Notes under the pieces: model-generated
What the model was told of the DNA's origin: nothing
The model's database searches: none
What the model saw: the letters and a program-made list of their open reading frames with translations, nothing else
Translations under genes and position numbers: made by a program
Assembly: GCF_009870125.1 (NCBI RefSeq)
Contig: NC_046683.1
Span: 14,517,001 to 14,581,000, forward strand
Source: Drosophila pseudoobscura
Taxonomy: Eukaryota > Arthropoda > Insecta > Diptera > Drosophilidae
Length of the DNA: 64,000 bases
Direction: 5' to 3'
Part shown: positions 50,259-62,500 of the stretch, piece after piece
Position numbering within the stretch: position 1 is the stretch's first letter
How the letters are laid out: the number at the start of each line of letters is the position of its first letter

Positions 50259-50830
50259 AGGTATTCGGTTGTGTTTCGTTCAGCTTATTGAACAGCTCGT
50301 CCACGGTACCGGGATTCTACGGGCTTATTCCATGACTGGTACTATAAGTGGTGCTGGCGGGCTGAATGCAAACACAAACTTAATTCTTTTAACAGTGTTT
50401 AGAAATCGTTTTCCGAGTTTGTAAATGTAAACTATGTTTAGCAACTTCAAAGAGATGTGGCCGCAACCTGAATACTAATAAACCAAATTAATACAAATTG
50501 ATCGCTTGTTTACCTAGCATAGGGGCCTAGTGTTGTGAAAATGTGTTGTTCTTTCCGAAAGCAGGGGTGCATTCGGAATATTCGATTATTTATGCGACTT
50601 ACAGCACTTTTGGCCATATTTCTGCCTATCGCCGCAATTATCACCACTAAGGGCATAGAAAACAGCTGATCCGTCTATACAATTTTGACGGTTTAATAAG
50701 CTTATTCTCGGCTAATTGCTGGATTTCGACAGTTTCGCAAGAATACAAAAGCCGTGTGCCGTGTGTAGCTGTGTGCAACGATCGACAGGGCATTGCGTAT
50801 TTCGAGCACCAATTTCTGGCAAAAAGCAAC

Positions 50831-51400
50831 ATGTGAGTACTTGAAATGAATCAAATATAACTTTACAAAAGAGAAAAGGGCTTCAAATGCGATTGCGGCT
50901 AAATATTCCATGTTTCATGTTATATGTACATACATATGTGGGCTTGGTGCACGCTGGCGTGTCTGCGACTGCAACTGATGTTAGCGGGTGACGTCACATT
51001 TCAATGTTTTGTGCGCTTTGTTTTTTTCAGGACCGAAAAGAGGCTGAAGGAGAGAATCCAGATGATGTCCTCCGAGGGAGAACGCATTATTGTTGATAGG
51101 AAAGTCGCCAAGCGATTTGTTGGAGAGAGCAGGATGGGAAATGAAATTGAGCATCTTTACTTTGAGAATGTAAGATCTATTGTTCTGCGGAAGCTAATTT
51201 TGTGGTCATACTATCATAGGGATGATCCTCAGCCCGAACTCAGCGATACCCAAGTAAAACAATGGTACACCCAATTCTTCGATGAGGATCAGGAAATTCT
51301 CTTGGAACTGGCTGAAATAGCCGATACCCTGGAAATAAAGGTGCTTTCCTATATAGCACGGCAACGGCTACTAGATGGTACAACACCTAAGAACAATTGA
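50831..51400 (+). CDS. Skp1-like, shortened, array copy 3
   Basis: Exons 50831-50832 and 51031-51400. It differs from copy 1 near the C-terminus (IKVLSYIARQ in place of IKRLSHIARQ). Confidence 0.78.
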
Positions 51401-52234
51401 ATAACTGCTCACGAGCTTCGATTTCAAAGTTAAACATATGTCTAGTAGTTCCCCTTAACTGTTAAAACGAAGTCACGAATTAAATGGTTCTGCAGATAAT
51501 CACAGGTTTGTTTATCTTGAGATGAATGCCCAGGACCGAAGAACCTGGAGAACTTCTGCGCTGCCTTTCAAATCGTTCGCTCAAACCGGGGCAGCATTTA
51601 CTCTAAGTCAGGGGTCGGCGCGGCCCTGCTGCTGCGCTGCCGCTTACGTACACGTGTGTAACAGTGATCGTAATGCCATACCAATACCATAACTGTCTAC
51701 GCGCACAAGCGCTCTAACACCTCGTTCTCGCTGAAACCCCAACATGATTTTGGCAAAGCGAGACCGAGCTCAATCGAGTCCAAGCAACGAGACCCATATC
51801 AAGTCGGAATCGCGACTTCCTCTGCTGTCAACGAATTGCAAACACGAAAAGAAGAGAATCGGAGAGTGGGACAGGGAGAATATCAAAAATATACTCCAAC
51901 GTTAAACAATCCTCTACACTGCTTCAAATGGCGTGCGTTCTTTGAAAATCATTTAATTGTTGTCTCTGCCTGTGTGTCATACGCACCCAAGACACAAGAT
52001 TTTGCAAATTGATTGTAGAGCTTTTGCATATTTATTGTAGATATTGTACACTTAAGAACTCTTGTAGATTGATTGAAGGTGTAGATTGTAGATTTGAGTA
52101 CTTTTGTAGAGTCCTTGATTGTAGAATCTCATTGTTGAACTGTTGGAGAGTGCAGGATTAATTTTAGACTAATGAACTTATGTATTCCTCCTGCAACTTG
52201 CCTAAAACATGCAATTATCCCACCCGCTCAGCCC

Positions 52235-52567
52235 TTAAAATCCATGGACCTTCAGTTGATGGCCCTTGGCCAATCCGATCTTAGTCAGCCACTGGCAAAT
52301 GTTCTCCCGTTGATCGCCTTGGAGCTGTAGCACCTTCCCGTACTCCTGGTGCTCGATGACAGTGCCGTTGCAGGCAAACTCCTTCTTGCAGCTGCGTACA
52401 ATTTTCTTGAGGTCGTACTCCTGCGAGAGACCCTGGACAGTGGTCAAAGTTTTGCGACCTTTGCGCTGCTGGATGCGGATGTGGACGAGTCCATCCTGGA
52501 TATCGTCGTCGTTGCACTTCGAGGCATCCACAAAGGGATCACGAGTGTTTAGGTTTTGGATCGACAT
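52235..52567 (-). CDS. eIF1-like, array copy 4
   Basis: Protein identical to copies 1-3 although this unit is the most diverged elsewhere. Confidence 0.88.
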   Translation of the reverse strand: MSIQNLNTRDPFVDASKCNDDDIQDGLVHIRIQQRKGRKTLTTVQGLSQEYDLKKIVRSCKKEFACNGTVIEHQEYGKVLQLQGDQRENICQWLTKIGLAKGHQLKVHGF

Positions 52568-53226
52568 TTCCGTTAATAGTCGCGCGTAAAAAATATACAA
52601 TACAATAATCGAACTCTAAAAACGGAATACAAATTGAGAAAATCACAATGTGAATAAGCTGCAGCACACATTTACTTTGAAATACGGCAAGATTATGAAA
52701 GGCAACTTGATTTACCTTTCCCAGAAATTAAAAAAATAATTTTTGTTTGTTAGGAACAATAAGACGACACGATATATACGGCTAGAGCGGCACAATGAAA
52801 TGAATTGGGAAATCTTCTATTTCATGAAAACTGCACGGCCTGCTGCTTTGGCAGGTGTCTATGCCATTCATCTGGCAGGCTTGGAAACTACAGTAGGATA
52901 TTCTTTGATCAAAAGCAACTGTCAATGCCCCCCTATGGGTTTCGTTGGGGAAACATTCACTTTTTTGGTAGTAGTCGTGTGAGACAGACCTATTTATTTC
53001 TTGAAAAATATGTCTATTCAAAATTTTTAGAACAAAATTGTGGTGGAAACATAATTTAATCTAATATTCAAGGAACGCCCTTAGAGATATAATAAAAACC
53101 GTTCCCGTAGGAGACAGGTAAGATCCAAGACTACACATGAATCTATTAAATAAACAGCGAATTGCATTCCGTAAAATTACAATGGTAAACTGTAAATAGC
53201 ATTGAAAGGATTTTACTTACATTTCT

Positions 53227-53598
53227 TTAACAGACTAACATGAACGAAAGCGTCGTGCGACGCGACCCCGCCTGAAGGAAGCTGACCACGATCATGCCGC
53301 AGCGAGTGGCGAGTCCGGGCGACGACAGAGTCAGCGAGAGCGTACAGTCGCTGCCACGGTAGTCGGTCGTCGCCTGGTTGGGCGTGTTCTGAACGCCACC
53401 ATCGTGATGGGAGCGATCGGGCGGCGTGTTAAGGCGAGGTCCGTCAGCAGCACGGGATGGGCTTCGGTCGGGGTGTGCAACTTGCTGTCCACGTAAGTGC
53501 TCAGGCAGCGGTAGCTCGACGAAGTGTTGTTGATGTGGAGAGTGTGCGACATCTGAAAGTGGTTGTTCCGTGGTTTGCTCAACATCTTCGTGCATCAA
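53227..53598 (-). other. GC-rich block with longer unrecognised ORF, array copy 4
   Basis: The 16 extra bases make a single 123-codon frame. It keeps the MMHEDVEQTTEQPL start and continues LPEHLRGQQVAHPDRSPS and SDCTLSLTLSSPG to a stop at 53227. This may be the ancestral form, with units 1-3 derived by deletion, or the reverse. Confidence 0.35.
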
Positions 53599-54170
53599 AG
53601 GTATTCGGTTGTGTTTCGTTCAGCTTATTGAACAGCTCGTCCACGGTACCGGGATTCTATTAGCTTATTCCATGACTGGTACTATGAGTGGTGCTGGCGG
53701 GCTGGATGCAAACACAAACTTAATTCTTTTAACAGTGTATAGAAATCGTTTTCCGAGTTTGCAAATGTAAACTATTTTTAGCAACTTCAAAGAGATGTGG
53801 CCGCAACCTGAATACTAATAAACCAAATTAATACAAATTGATCGCTTGTTTACCTAGCATAGGGGCCTAGTGTTGTCAAAAAGTGTTGTTCTTTCCGAAA
53901 GCAGGGGTGCATTCGGAATATTCGATTATTTATGCGACTTACAGCACTTTTGGCCATATTTCTGCCTATCGCCGCAATTATCACCACTAAGGGCATAGAA
54001 AACAGCTGATCCGTCTATACAATTTTGACGGTTTAATAAGCTTATTCTCGGCTAATTGCTGGATTTCGACAGTTTCGCAAGAATACAAAAGCCGTGTGCC
54101 GTGTGTAGCTGTGTGCAACGATCGACAGGGCATTGCGTATTTCGAGCACCAATTTCTGGCAAAAAGCAAC

Positions 54171-54740
54171 ATGTGAGTACTTGAAATGAATCAAATATAA
54201 CTTTACAAAAGAGAAAAGGGCTTCAAATGCGATTGCGGCTAAATATTCCATGTTTCATGTTATATGTACATACATATGTGGGCTTGGTGCACGCTGGCGT
54301 GTCTGCGACTGCAACTGATGTTAGCGGGTGACGTCACATTTCAATGTTTTGTGCGCTTTGTTTTTTTCAGGACCGAAAAGAGGCTGAAGGAGAGAATCCA
54401 GATGATGTCCTCCGAGGGAGAACGCATTATTGTTGATAGGAAAGTCGCCAAGCGATTTGTTGGAGAGAGCAGGATGGGAAATGAAATTGAGCATCTTTAC
54501 TTTGAGAATGTAAGATCTATTGTTTTGCGGAAGCTAATTTTGTGGTCATACTATCATAGGGATGATCCTCAGCCCGAACTCAGCGATACCCAAGTAAAAC
54601 AATGGTACACCCAATTCTTCGATGAGGATCAGGAAACTCTCTTCGAACTGGCTGAAATAGCCGATACCCTGGAAATAAAGGTGCTTTCCCATATAGCACG
54701 GCAACGGCTACTAGATGGTACAACACCTAAGAACAATTGA
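54171..54740 (+). CDS. Skp1-like, shortened, array copy 4
   Basis: Exons 54171-54172 and 54371-54740. It has QETLFELAEI and IKVLSHIARQ. The LFEL variant is closer to canonical Skp1 (QGTLFELILAA), so copy 4 may be nearest the ancestral state. Confidence 0.78.
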
Positions 54741-55357
54741 ATAACTGCTCACGAGCTTCGATTTCAAAGTTAAACATATGTCTAGTAGTTCCCCTTAACT
54801 GTTAAAACGAAGTCACGAATTAAATGGTTCTGCAGATAATCACAGGTTTGTTTATCTTGAGATGAAGTCCCAGGACCGAAGAACTTCTTCGCTGCCTTTC
54901 AAATCGTTCGCTCAAACCGGGGCAGCATTTACTCTAAGTCAGGGGTCGGCGCGGCCCTGCTGCTGCGCTGCCGCTTACGTACACGTGTGTAACAGTGATC
55001 GTAATGCCATACCAATACCATAACTGTCTACGCGCACAAGCGCTCTAACACCTCGTTCTCGCTGAAACCCCAACATGATTTTGGCAAAGCGAGACCGAGC
55101 TCAATCGAGTCCAAGCAACGAGACCCATATCGAGTCGGAATCGCGACTTCCTCTGCTGTCAACGAATTGCAAACACGAAAAGAAGAGAATCGGAGAGTGG
55201 GACAGGGAGAATATCAAAAATATACTCCAACGTTAAACAATCCTCTACACTGCTTCAAATTTGAGTAGTATCAAAGTGAAAGTGAAAATGGCGTGCGTTC
55301 TTTAAAAATCATTTAATTGTTGTCTCTGCCTGTGTGTCATAAGCACCCAAGACACAA

Positions 55358-58300
55358 ACAAAACAATTGCCATTTAATCGCAGTGAAAACGAACTTTTCG
55401 GGGCTCTCACTGATGGAATTTAATTACAAAACCACCCGCTGCCGAGCGGTTGGGTGGGGGCAGGGTGTTCGCTGCTGCAGTGGTGGGAAGAGAAGAGTGC
55501 TAAGCAATAAGGATAAGCCGGAAGGGGATTCCCACAAGCAGCTCGACAACTCTGGCTGGATGCCTGGATGCCAGCTGGATGTTTGACTGGCGGCTTAACA
55601 CGCCAAAAATTGTAAGCCAAAGGCATGACAGAGGGAGACAGAGACAGAGCCGATGTAATTACACACGCGAGTGTGTGTGTCTGTCTGTGTGGGAGAAACA
55701 GTGAGAGAGATTACGGTTGTTGTTATTGTAAATGTTATTTTTATTTGCACGTCAACCGCAAAACCTCATCCAGCCCGAAATTGAAGTAAAAACAAGGCTT
55801 AAACATCTTAAGGCAGCTCATTGTTGGGGTTTGCAAAATGATGACAACGCTTGAGGTTTTCTGCGGCTGGAGATGGAGATGGGCTCCGGCAGGGCTCCGG
55901 CAGGGGTTCTTTCTTTTAGCCACGGAAACACGCGAACTTGAAGTCACGAAACGAAAGGAGCACGAAAACGCACATCTTTCCACAACCTTCGGCCCTTTTA
56001 TGGATGTACCACGATTTATATTTATAGACTACAATATTCTACACATATTGATTTGATATATATGTGATATATCTTAATAACTTTGCAGAGCGAGTAACGA
56101 AGCATTTTCGATACCCGTAAGTACCTGCTCGTATCCTCCAGGTATTAGGAGTTAGGATATACGCCCGTATCTTAAGCTATTATTGGATTGCTATATGGTT
56201 TTTAACAATAAGATAGTTTTGTAACTAGTTCTGTTGTACTCGAATATGTTGTAGATGCTTTCTAGAGCACGCACGAGGCACGGCTTTTATGCCACATCTC
56301 CAGTTGTCTCCTTGGGTCCGTCCTTTGCCCCCAGTCCCTCTCGCACTGTATCTCTCCATCCTTTCCCTTTCTTTCCATTCCATTCTTCTTTTGCATTTCG
56401 GCTGTAATTGTTTGTTTGTTTATTTAGCCTGCCACCTGCCTGCCAGCAGATTAGCAGCAGGATTTGATGAGCACACACTGTGCGCCAAGAGCACGACCGA
56501 CAAAGCGGGACAAATACAGAGAAGGCCTGAGATCCAGAGAATGGCAGAAAGAACACACGATGGGGGTGTGGGAGAGAGCTGCTAGAAATATTGCGCCAGC
56601 TAAAATAATTCACTGCAATTATATGCGAATGCTGGAAGTCCCACCTTCCTGTCCGTTTCGAGTGTTTGCTTAACTGTTTCACTACCCGCAGAAACCACGG
56701 GACCAAAGGACCAAGGGATATGCTAAGAACGTGCCGGGCACGCGACGCTCTCCATACCCTGTCAAATCGCTGGAAGTGGGACAATATCTACTCATAAGTT
56801 CCTTCGAGTGTAAATCTCAATTTGTAGTGTTATATACATGCTTATCTCGTGCACCAACCCCTGGCTCACTAGCCTCACTCGCTAGCGTCGAAATGAGTAA
56901 CATATCGCTCTTTCTCTCTCCGAGTACCCCCTGTAACCACTTCACTTTAGAATAGTCGGCTATCGACGCTGCTATCCTGTAATAACTGTGTGGGGGGTAT
57001 AACCGTTTAAGCTTGGCGCATTCATAAACCTTTTTCCAGCTCGACGTTTCCTTTTTCTTTTTTGGGCAATTTGGTGTAATTGAAAAGCGCTGAGCGGCTT
57101 GGAGTTCTGCAATGCCGAAACAGGGAAATAGGGGCGTGAGGGCGAGATTGATGGTAGAAAGGCAGCAAGGTAGCCATGGGGGACAGACGGCAAAGCAGCA
57201 AAAGAAAATCAGGGCGCAGGACGCAGGACGCAGGACGTAGGGCGTTGGGCGAGCGGAGGCATCTCGACATCGGCAAAGTTTACTTATCATGGCAATGCCG
57301 CCATATCCGCTTGGTAATCGAAATTTCCAAAAGGGGCTATAGGGATGTGTGCACACCCACAGACACCTACCTACCTACATACCCAAGCATACACGCATAC
57401 TATTACCGCATGGAAGGGTGTTTAGCAGGTGTTTGATTCCCCCTCCGAAATATTCATTTGCATCTAGAGGAAATTGTTTTGGTTTCAATTTTTTCTCCCA
57501 TCTTTCTCCTGTTTAGATTTTGGGGAGGATGATTCCAAAGGATTGTAAAATTCTGTTAAAAAGTGAAAATCATGGCCGATGTTCCCATGAAGAGAGAGAG
57601 AGAGAGTGCGGCTGGGTTGCGGATTCCTAAGGCATTCCCCAACGGAAACCCCTTGTGCGGTTGGAATTCCTCGGCTTAAGCGAAACGGGCCACATCCCCA
57701 CCGAAAACCACACCATCAGATCCAGAGCCCCAGTGTCTCCCATTGCCCCCATAATTGGCCAATTGTCGGGTGTCATTAACGGGGCCGTCGTTATTGGCAA
57801 AGTCCCTGGGCGGACTGAGGTCCGGAGTGGCTCCACAAACTCCTGAATATTTCATCCGGCATCCACTGAAAGCGTTCAACATCAAATATAACACACAAGA
57901 GGTGTTTACAAATTAAATTAAAGTTGAAAGCTCACAAAAAATAATGAAATGAAATGAGCAAAGTACTCCACAAAGGGCGGGTGTGCAAAGGAGAGGGCAG
58001 AGCTGTTTTCAAGGTGGGATGTGATAGATTGATGGCTACAGCAAATAAAAATTACAGTGGCAATTGGCAACCGGTCGCGCGACAGCATACCAACAATAAT
58101 AAAATCGCGGTGACAATTCAATTAAAATATTTCTACATAAATTTTCAACGCCCTGCCAAAAGCCGCTGAGTAGGCGCAACAGCATGAAAGGCCAGGTAGG
58201 TGGAGCTTGGGGGGAGGCTGTGTGGGGAGCGACTGGGTCCGCACTTACAAACAATCAAACCGCAGCGGTCATCGGTATGTGTGTGTGTGTGAGCAAGCCA

Positions 58301-61300
58301 ATGATTGAATGAAAATTTCATGATTGTTCCGTTGATGTGGCGGAAAGTAGCGGGACAATGGGAAGGAAATAAGGAAAACGGCTGGCAATATCTCTATAAA
58401 AGATCCTTTATGTACAGATGCACTTATGTATGAATTAATACATATGCACTCATATGACCGCAAATTGCATTATTCATAAAGGATTTTATGTGTGTGTGTA
58501 TGCATCTTCTATAAATAGTCGAATAACAGAATAATTTGGGTACCAGCTTTGACTGACTCACATATACACATCTACTCGTACAGATGTATGACCTAATCCC
58601 CGAAACAGAAAGATGTATCAAAGTGAGATAGAATCCCGTCCCTTTGATGAGGAGTTCAGTTCTACTACGATTATAGTTCCCATTCCCATCAGTTCATGAA
58701 TTGCAAAAACCCACAAGCGGAGCGCACATGTGTGTCGCTGAGTGTGGTGTGAATATCGTCAAGTGTTTCGCTGTGGCCACCTTAAGCTCGCTGACAAATT
58801 TCCCATAGAAAAACCCACAGAATGTAAGGGACACATCCATCCATCTCCATCTCCATTTCCATCTGTGCGAATAGCCACCTCCTGCTCCTATGTTGTATCG
58901 TGAATGGCGTACACTGGTATGTATGTATGAAATTGAAATGATAACAATAAAATCTAACAGAAAAACACACAAATTTCCACCCACAAATTGTCCACACACT
59001 ATCCTGTTGCTGGGTTCCGTTTCTCCGTTCCGTCCTGTTATATTCTTTTCTGTTCGGGAATGTTCCGTTCGTCCTGTGCATCCTGTCTATCCACCGTAGT
59101 ACCTCCTCGTTGACATTGTCATCTGGCATGGACCCGACACCCGGCACCCGGCTCCCGGCTCCCGGCCTGGGCAACAACATTAGCAACAACACCATTTTGC
59201 GGTTCCTGACAATTCGTCAGACATTGTTGACACAGTGTCTGAGCAGTTTGGTTTTCGTTTCTGTCAGGGGCTGCTTTCTCCTGTCCATTGCGGTTGTTTG
59301 CGATTGTCCGCAACACTTTTCTTTCACTCATACGTCCAATTTTGGTTTCTTTGTACCAAGTACACGGTGAGTACGAGGCTGTATGGTTTACGTATGTAAA
59401 GGAAGTAAATATATTATATGTACCCATTCATCTATATATTCCTTAATACCTTATACCTTAACAGAATATGTAGAGGTCTATATTTCAGTATCTTGTATCT
59501 AGGTACTGGATATCAGTACTAATAATTCTATCTAAAAGATAGAATTGAATATTTTGTGTTTGTGTTATTGGAGTCCTGCTAAATTATTGCCAGGGTATCC
59601 TGGGTATCAATAGCCTTCCAGTTTGTTAGATACTCATGTTGTTGGTGTAACATCTGCAATAGCAACAGACAGGAGAAGCAGCATCCTAACCACAGGTGAG
59701 ATTTGCACAGTTTGTTTAATTCATTCCATTTGATATTTTTGCTGAATATTTGAAAGTTTTCCCCGCATTTGACAATTCGATTTATTGCCAGTCAAAAAAG
59801 CTTTAGTTCGGTTTAGGGTTTCCGCTCGGCAAGCATCTGAAAATTAACCCAGAAATCTATTTGGAGCTGGCCTTTTTCCGTGAGTTCTGTTTTTCACATT
59901 TGCCTGTTTATTTAGACTTTTACAATTTTTGTGTTGCTCTTTTTTTTTGGATGGCTGGTACCCATGGCAAAGGGTCAGACAAAGGGAATGGAATCAAATG
60001 AAAACCAAGTTTGATTTTAATTGGTATGCGTTTGATTATTCCGTCATTGGAAGTGGCTTAACTTATTTCCTTTAATTAGCAATTCCTAAAATTCCAATAT
60101 CAATTAACACCCCCTTTTGCAGCATCCATAGAGCACAGCTCTCCAAAAAGGTAGGAACATTTAGTATATAAACCCTTTTCTAGAGCTCAAACTTCGTTTG
60201 CTTCAACCAATAACCCCTATGTTATATTCGACCGATCTGGAAGGGTATCCGTGACAGAAGTTCAAGCTCCACCCTCGTAACGTACATAAATGTATATAAA
60301 AATCCCATTCAGTGTAATCCGTGACTATTACCTGGGAGGAAACTAACATGTGTTGCGTTTGTTAATAAATTTTAAATGTGCATAATAATATTTTGACGCT
60401 GCTTGCTGCCATACCTATTCAAAGCTTCCTTTTCGTTTCGCCAAAACTCCGGTTTCCGCATTGTTTTGTTTTCTGTTTTCCAGTACTCTCTTTTGTTTTT
60501 GCATTTTGTTTTGATTTGGCCCCAGGCACAGGTGGCAACCCTGGTTGTAAGCCTTTTGTAAGTCGCTTTATGTGCATACCCTAACAGAGAGAGTTGATGC
60601 TTTTCGAACGCAGGGAGTACTGTTTCTTTAGTACCTCAGATCTGCAAGGGTATCTGAGGCATCGGCCAACGTAGATAGACTTTCCTTCTTATTTAGCTTG
60701 GTGTTTGCGCTTTCCCTCATTTGGCACCACTTTTCCCGCTTTGCCTACCGAAAACATTCGAATGGGGCAGGACACAGGCAAAAGTCCTTTTTCTGACATG
60801 TTTTATGCCACCTGCTGCTCTTGCTGCGCTGATGCCACTCGTACCGCCATTGTTGCTGCTGTTGTGGTTGCTGTTGCATGTTCCCATGGCTGCTGCCGTT
60901 GGCTGCTGGCTGTTGAATGTTGTGTCTGTGTCTGTTTCTGTGTATGTTGCTGGTTTTGGTTTCTGGCTTAAATTGTTGTTGCTTGTCTTTTATTCACGGC
61001 TTTCGTGTTATGAATTTTTCAATTCCATACAAATTTTTATTTTACTTTGCGCGCATTCCTCCTCTCTCTCTCTCCCGCTCTGTATATTTCAACGTTGGGA
61101 TAGTGGGACTCCCCTGAAAAGTGTTGGTGCTGTTTTCCGCTTTGCTTTTTTTGCTTCTGCCGCTGCAGCTGCTTCTTGGCCTGATCCAATGTTGCGCTTG
61201 TTGCTGCTGTTTGCTGCTAAAGTTTTTGTTAAAACAAACAGCTTTTAAAAATATCCGCATCATGATGCATGGCACATTTCCAAAGCTTTAGGGGACTTTT

Positions 61301-61800
61301 GCTAAATTCTTTTGTTTTATGGGTAATTCAGCCACTCAAACTTCACTGTCATCGGCTTTCGGAAACTCGATGACAAAATTAAAAATTAATATTCAAAACT
61401 TTTAAATGGAGTAAATGGATGCGAAAACTGAAGACTTATCCAGCACCCTCTTTACCCATTCCCCCCTTTTCCAACCCAATGTAATTAAGCGATTTACAAT
61501 CCGAGTGTCGTTCAAGATATTTAGTTTAAGCCGTTGTGATAAGAGGTTTAGGGAGTTAATTCTTATTGTATCATGATGCCATGAAACTTTAGTAAATTCG
61601 AATGAAAAATTTGCATTTCCAGTGGCGTGGCTAAGAGCACGGTGCCCTGGACTAAGACCAGAAAACCTTTAATTACAAAAAATACAGGCGCATCCAACAG
61701 GGGAATCCCCTCTCTGCAGTAATCAATGAGCATGGAGCATAAACACCAGTCTATTTCTTTGTAAAATCTTTACTTATTTGTCACTGTTCTTTGTACTTTC
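55358..61800. other. Non-coding, simple-repeat-rich interval
   Basis: Contains GT/CA-rich tracts, an (AG)n run at about 57591-57606 and a CTG/TTG-rich stretch at 60800-61210. Many open frames here are low-complexity artefacts. I see no gene. The character (long, moderately AT-rich, homopurine and CA/TG tracts) suits intergenic DNA or a large intron. Confidence 0.5.
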
Positions 61801-61870
61801 CGTGGGTCCGTAGGTCCGAGAGCAGTGTTGACTATTCCTGGGTCTGGCCTTCAGCTCAATCCGTTCAAGA

Positions 61871-62500
61871 TGTCCGAGAACAAGATCCAGCCACCACGTC
61901 CCGACGGCACCTTCAGCGTCCACTCAGCTGACTCAAGGCCTGGACGACAAGGCTGACATTCAAGTCTAGCATGTCTATAGCTCGTCCTCCTTCCGATGCA
62001 TTCAGACCTCCGCCAGTGACTTGGAGGGCCTCCAGTAGGGCGCAGGTGGACAGCACAAGATCAAGGTGGAGCCAGGTGGCTGACCAAGGAGTAACTTGTT
62101 CCATAACCCGTTCATTCCGCGGGGGAGAATGCGCAAAATCCCCTTCTGCCGTCTGCTCACCGTGGACCAAGTGGATGCCTTTGGAAGCTGGTGGCGCCTG
62201 AGTGTCTGCCGGTGACGTACAAATACGGGAGATACTGAAATCTGTTCTATGGCCGAGGTTGCCGGCTGAGCAATGGACACGGCATTATCCCGGATAAGGG
62301 TAATGCATTGTCGCTTGCTCTGCCCGAGGCAATGCAGAGTCCAGCTAAGGCAAGTCGGGGAACTGAACCAGGGCCAAGGCTAGGCCGTATGCCCCTTCCG
62401 GCCAAAATATGGCGTGAACACACGGTTCAACACGGTCCTCTCTGCGTGTAGCCAGCGGTCACACCTCGGACATGGCGGGAACAGGCAAAGTCAGTTGTTT
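61871..62500 (+). pseudogene. GC-rich broken gene-like stretch
   Basis: A start-like segment (MSENKIQPPRPDGTFSVHSAD, from 61871) is followed by coding-like GC-rich sequence interrupted by several stops and frame changes, including SDLEGLQ, HKIKVEPGG and RKIPFCRLLTVDQVDAFGSWW. The base composition contrasts with the AT-rich flanks. It looks like a decayed protein gene or retrocopy; the parent family was not recognised. Confidence 0.4.

Larger units (their letters stand above)
48673..51996. repeat. Tandem array unit 3 (3324 bp)
   Basis: Full-length unit. It shares diagnostic bases with unit 2 in its first half and with unit 4 in part of the Skp1-like exon (AAGGTGCTTTCC). Confidence 0.93.
51997..55357. 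repeat. Tandem array unit 4 (about 3360 bp), right end of array
   Basis: The most diverged unit. It has 16 extra bases in the GC-rich block (about 53492-53507) and about 28 extra bases near 55262. Homology ends at GACACAA (55357), where single-copy DNA begins. Confidence 0.93.

Noticed and set aside
60705-61248. Frames of 88-175 codons near 60.7-61.2 kb
   Set aside because: CTG/TTG-rich low-complexity translation (poly-Leu/Ala/Cys); no domain and several frames open at once.
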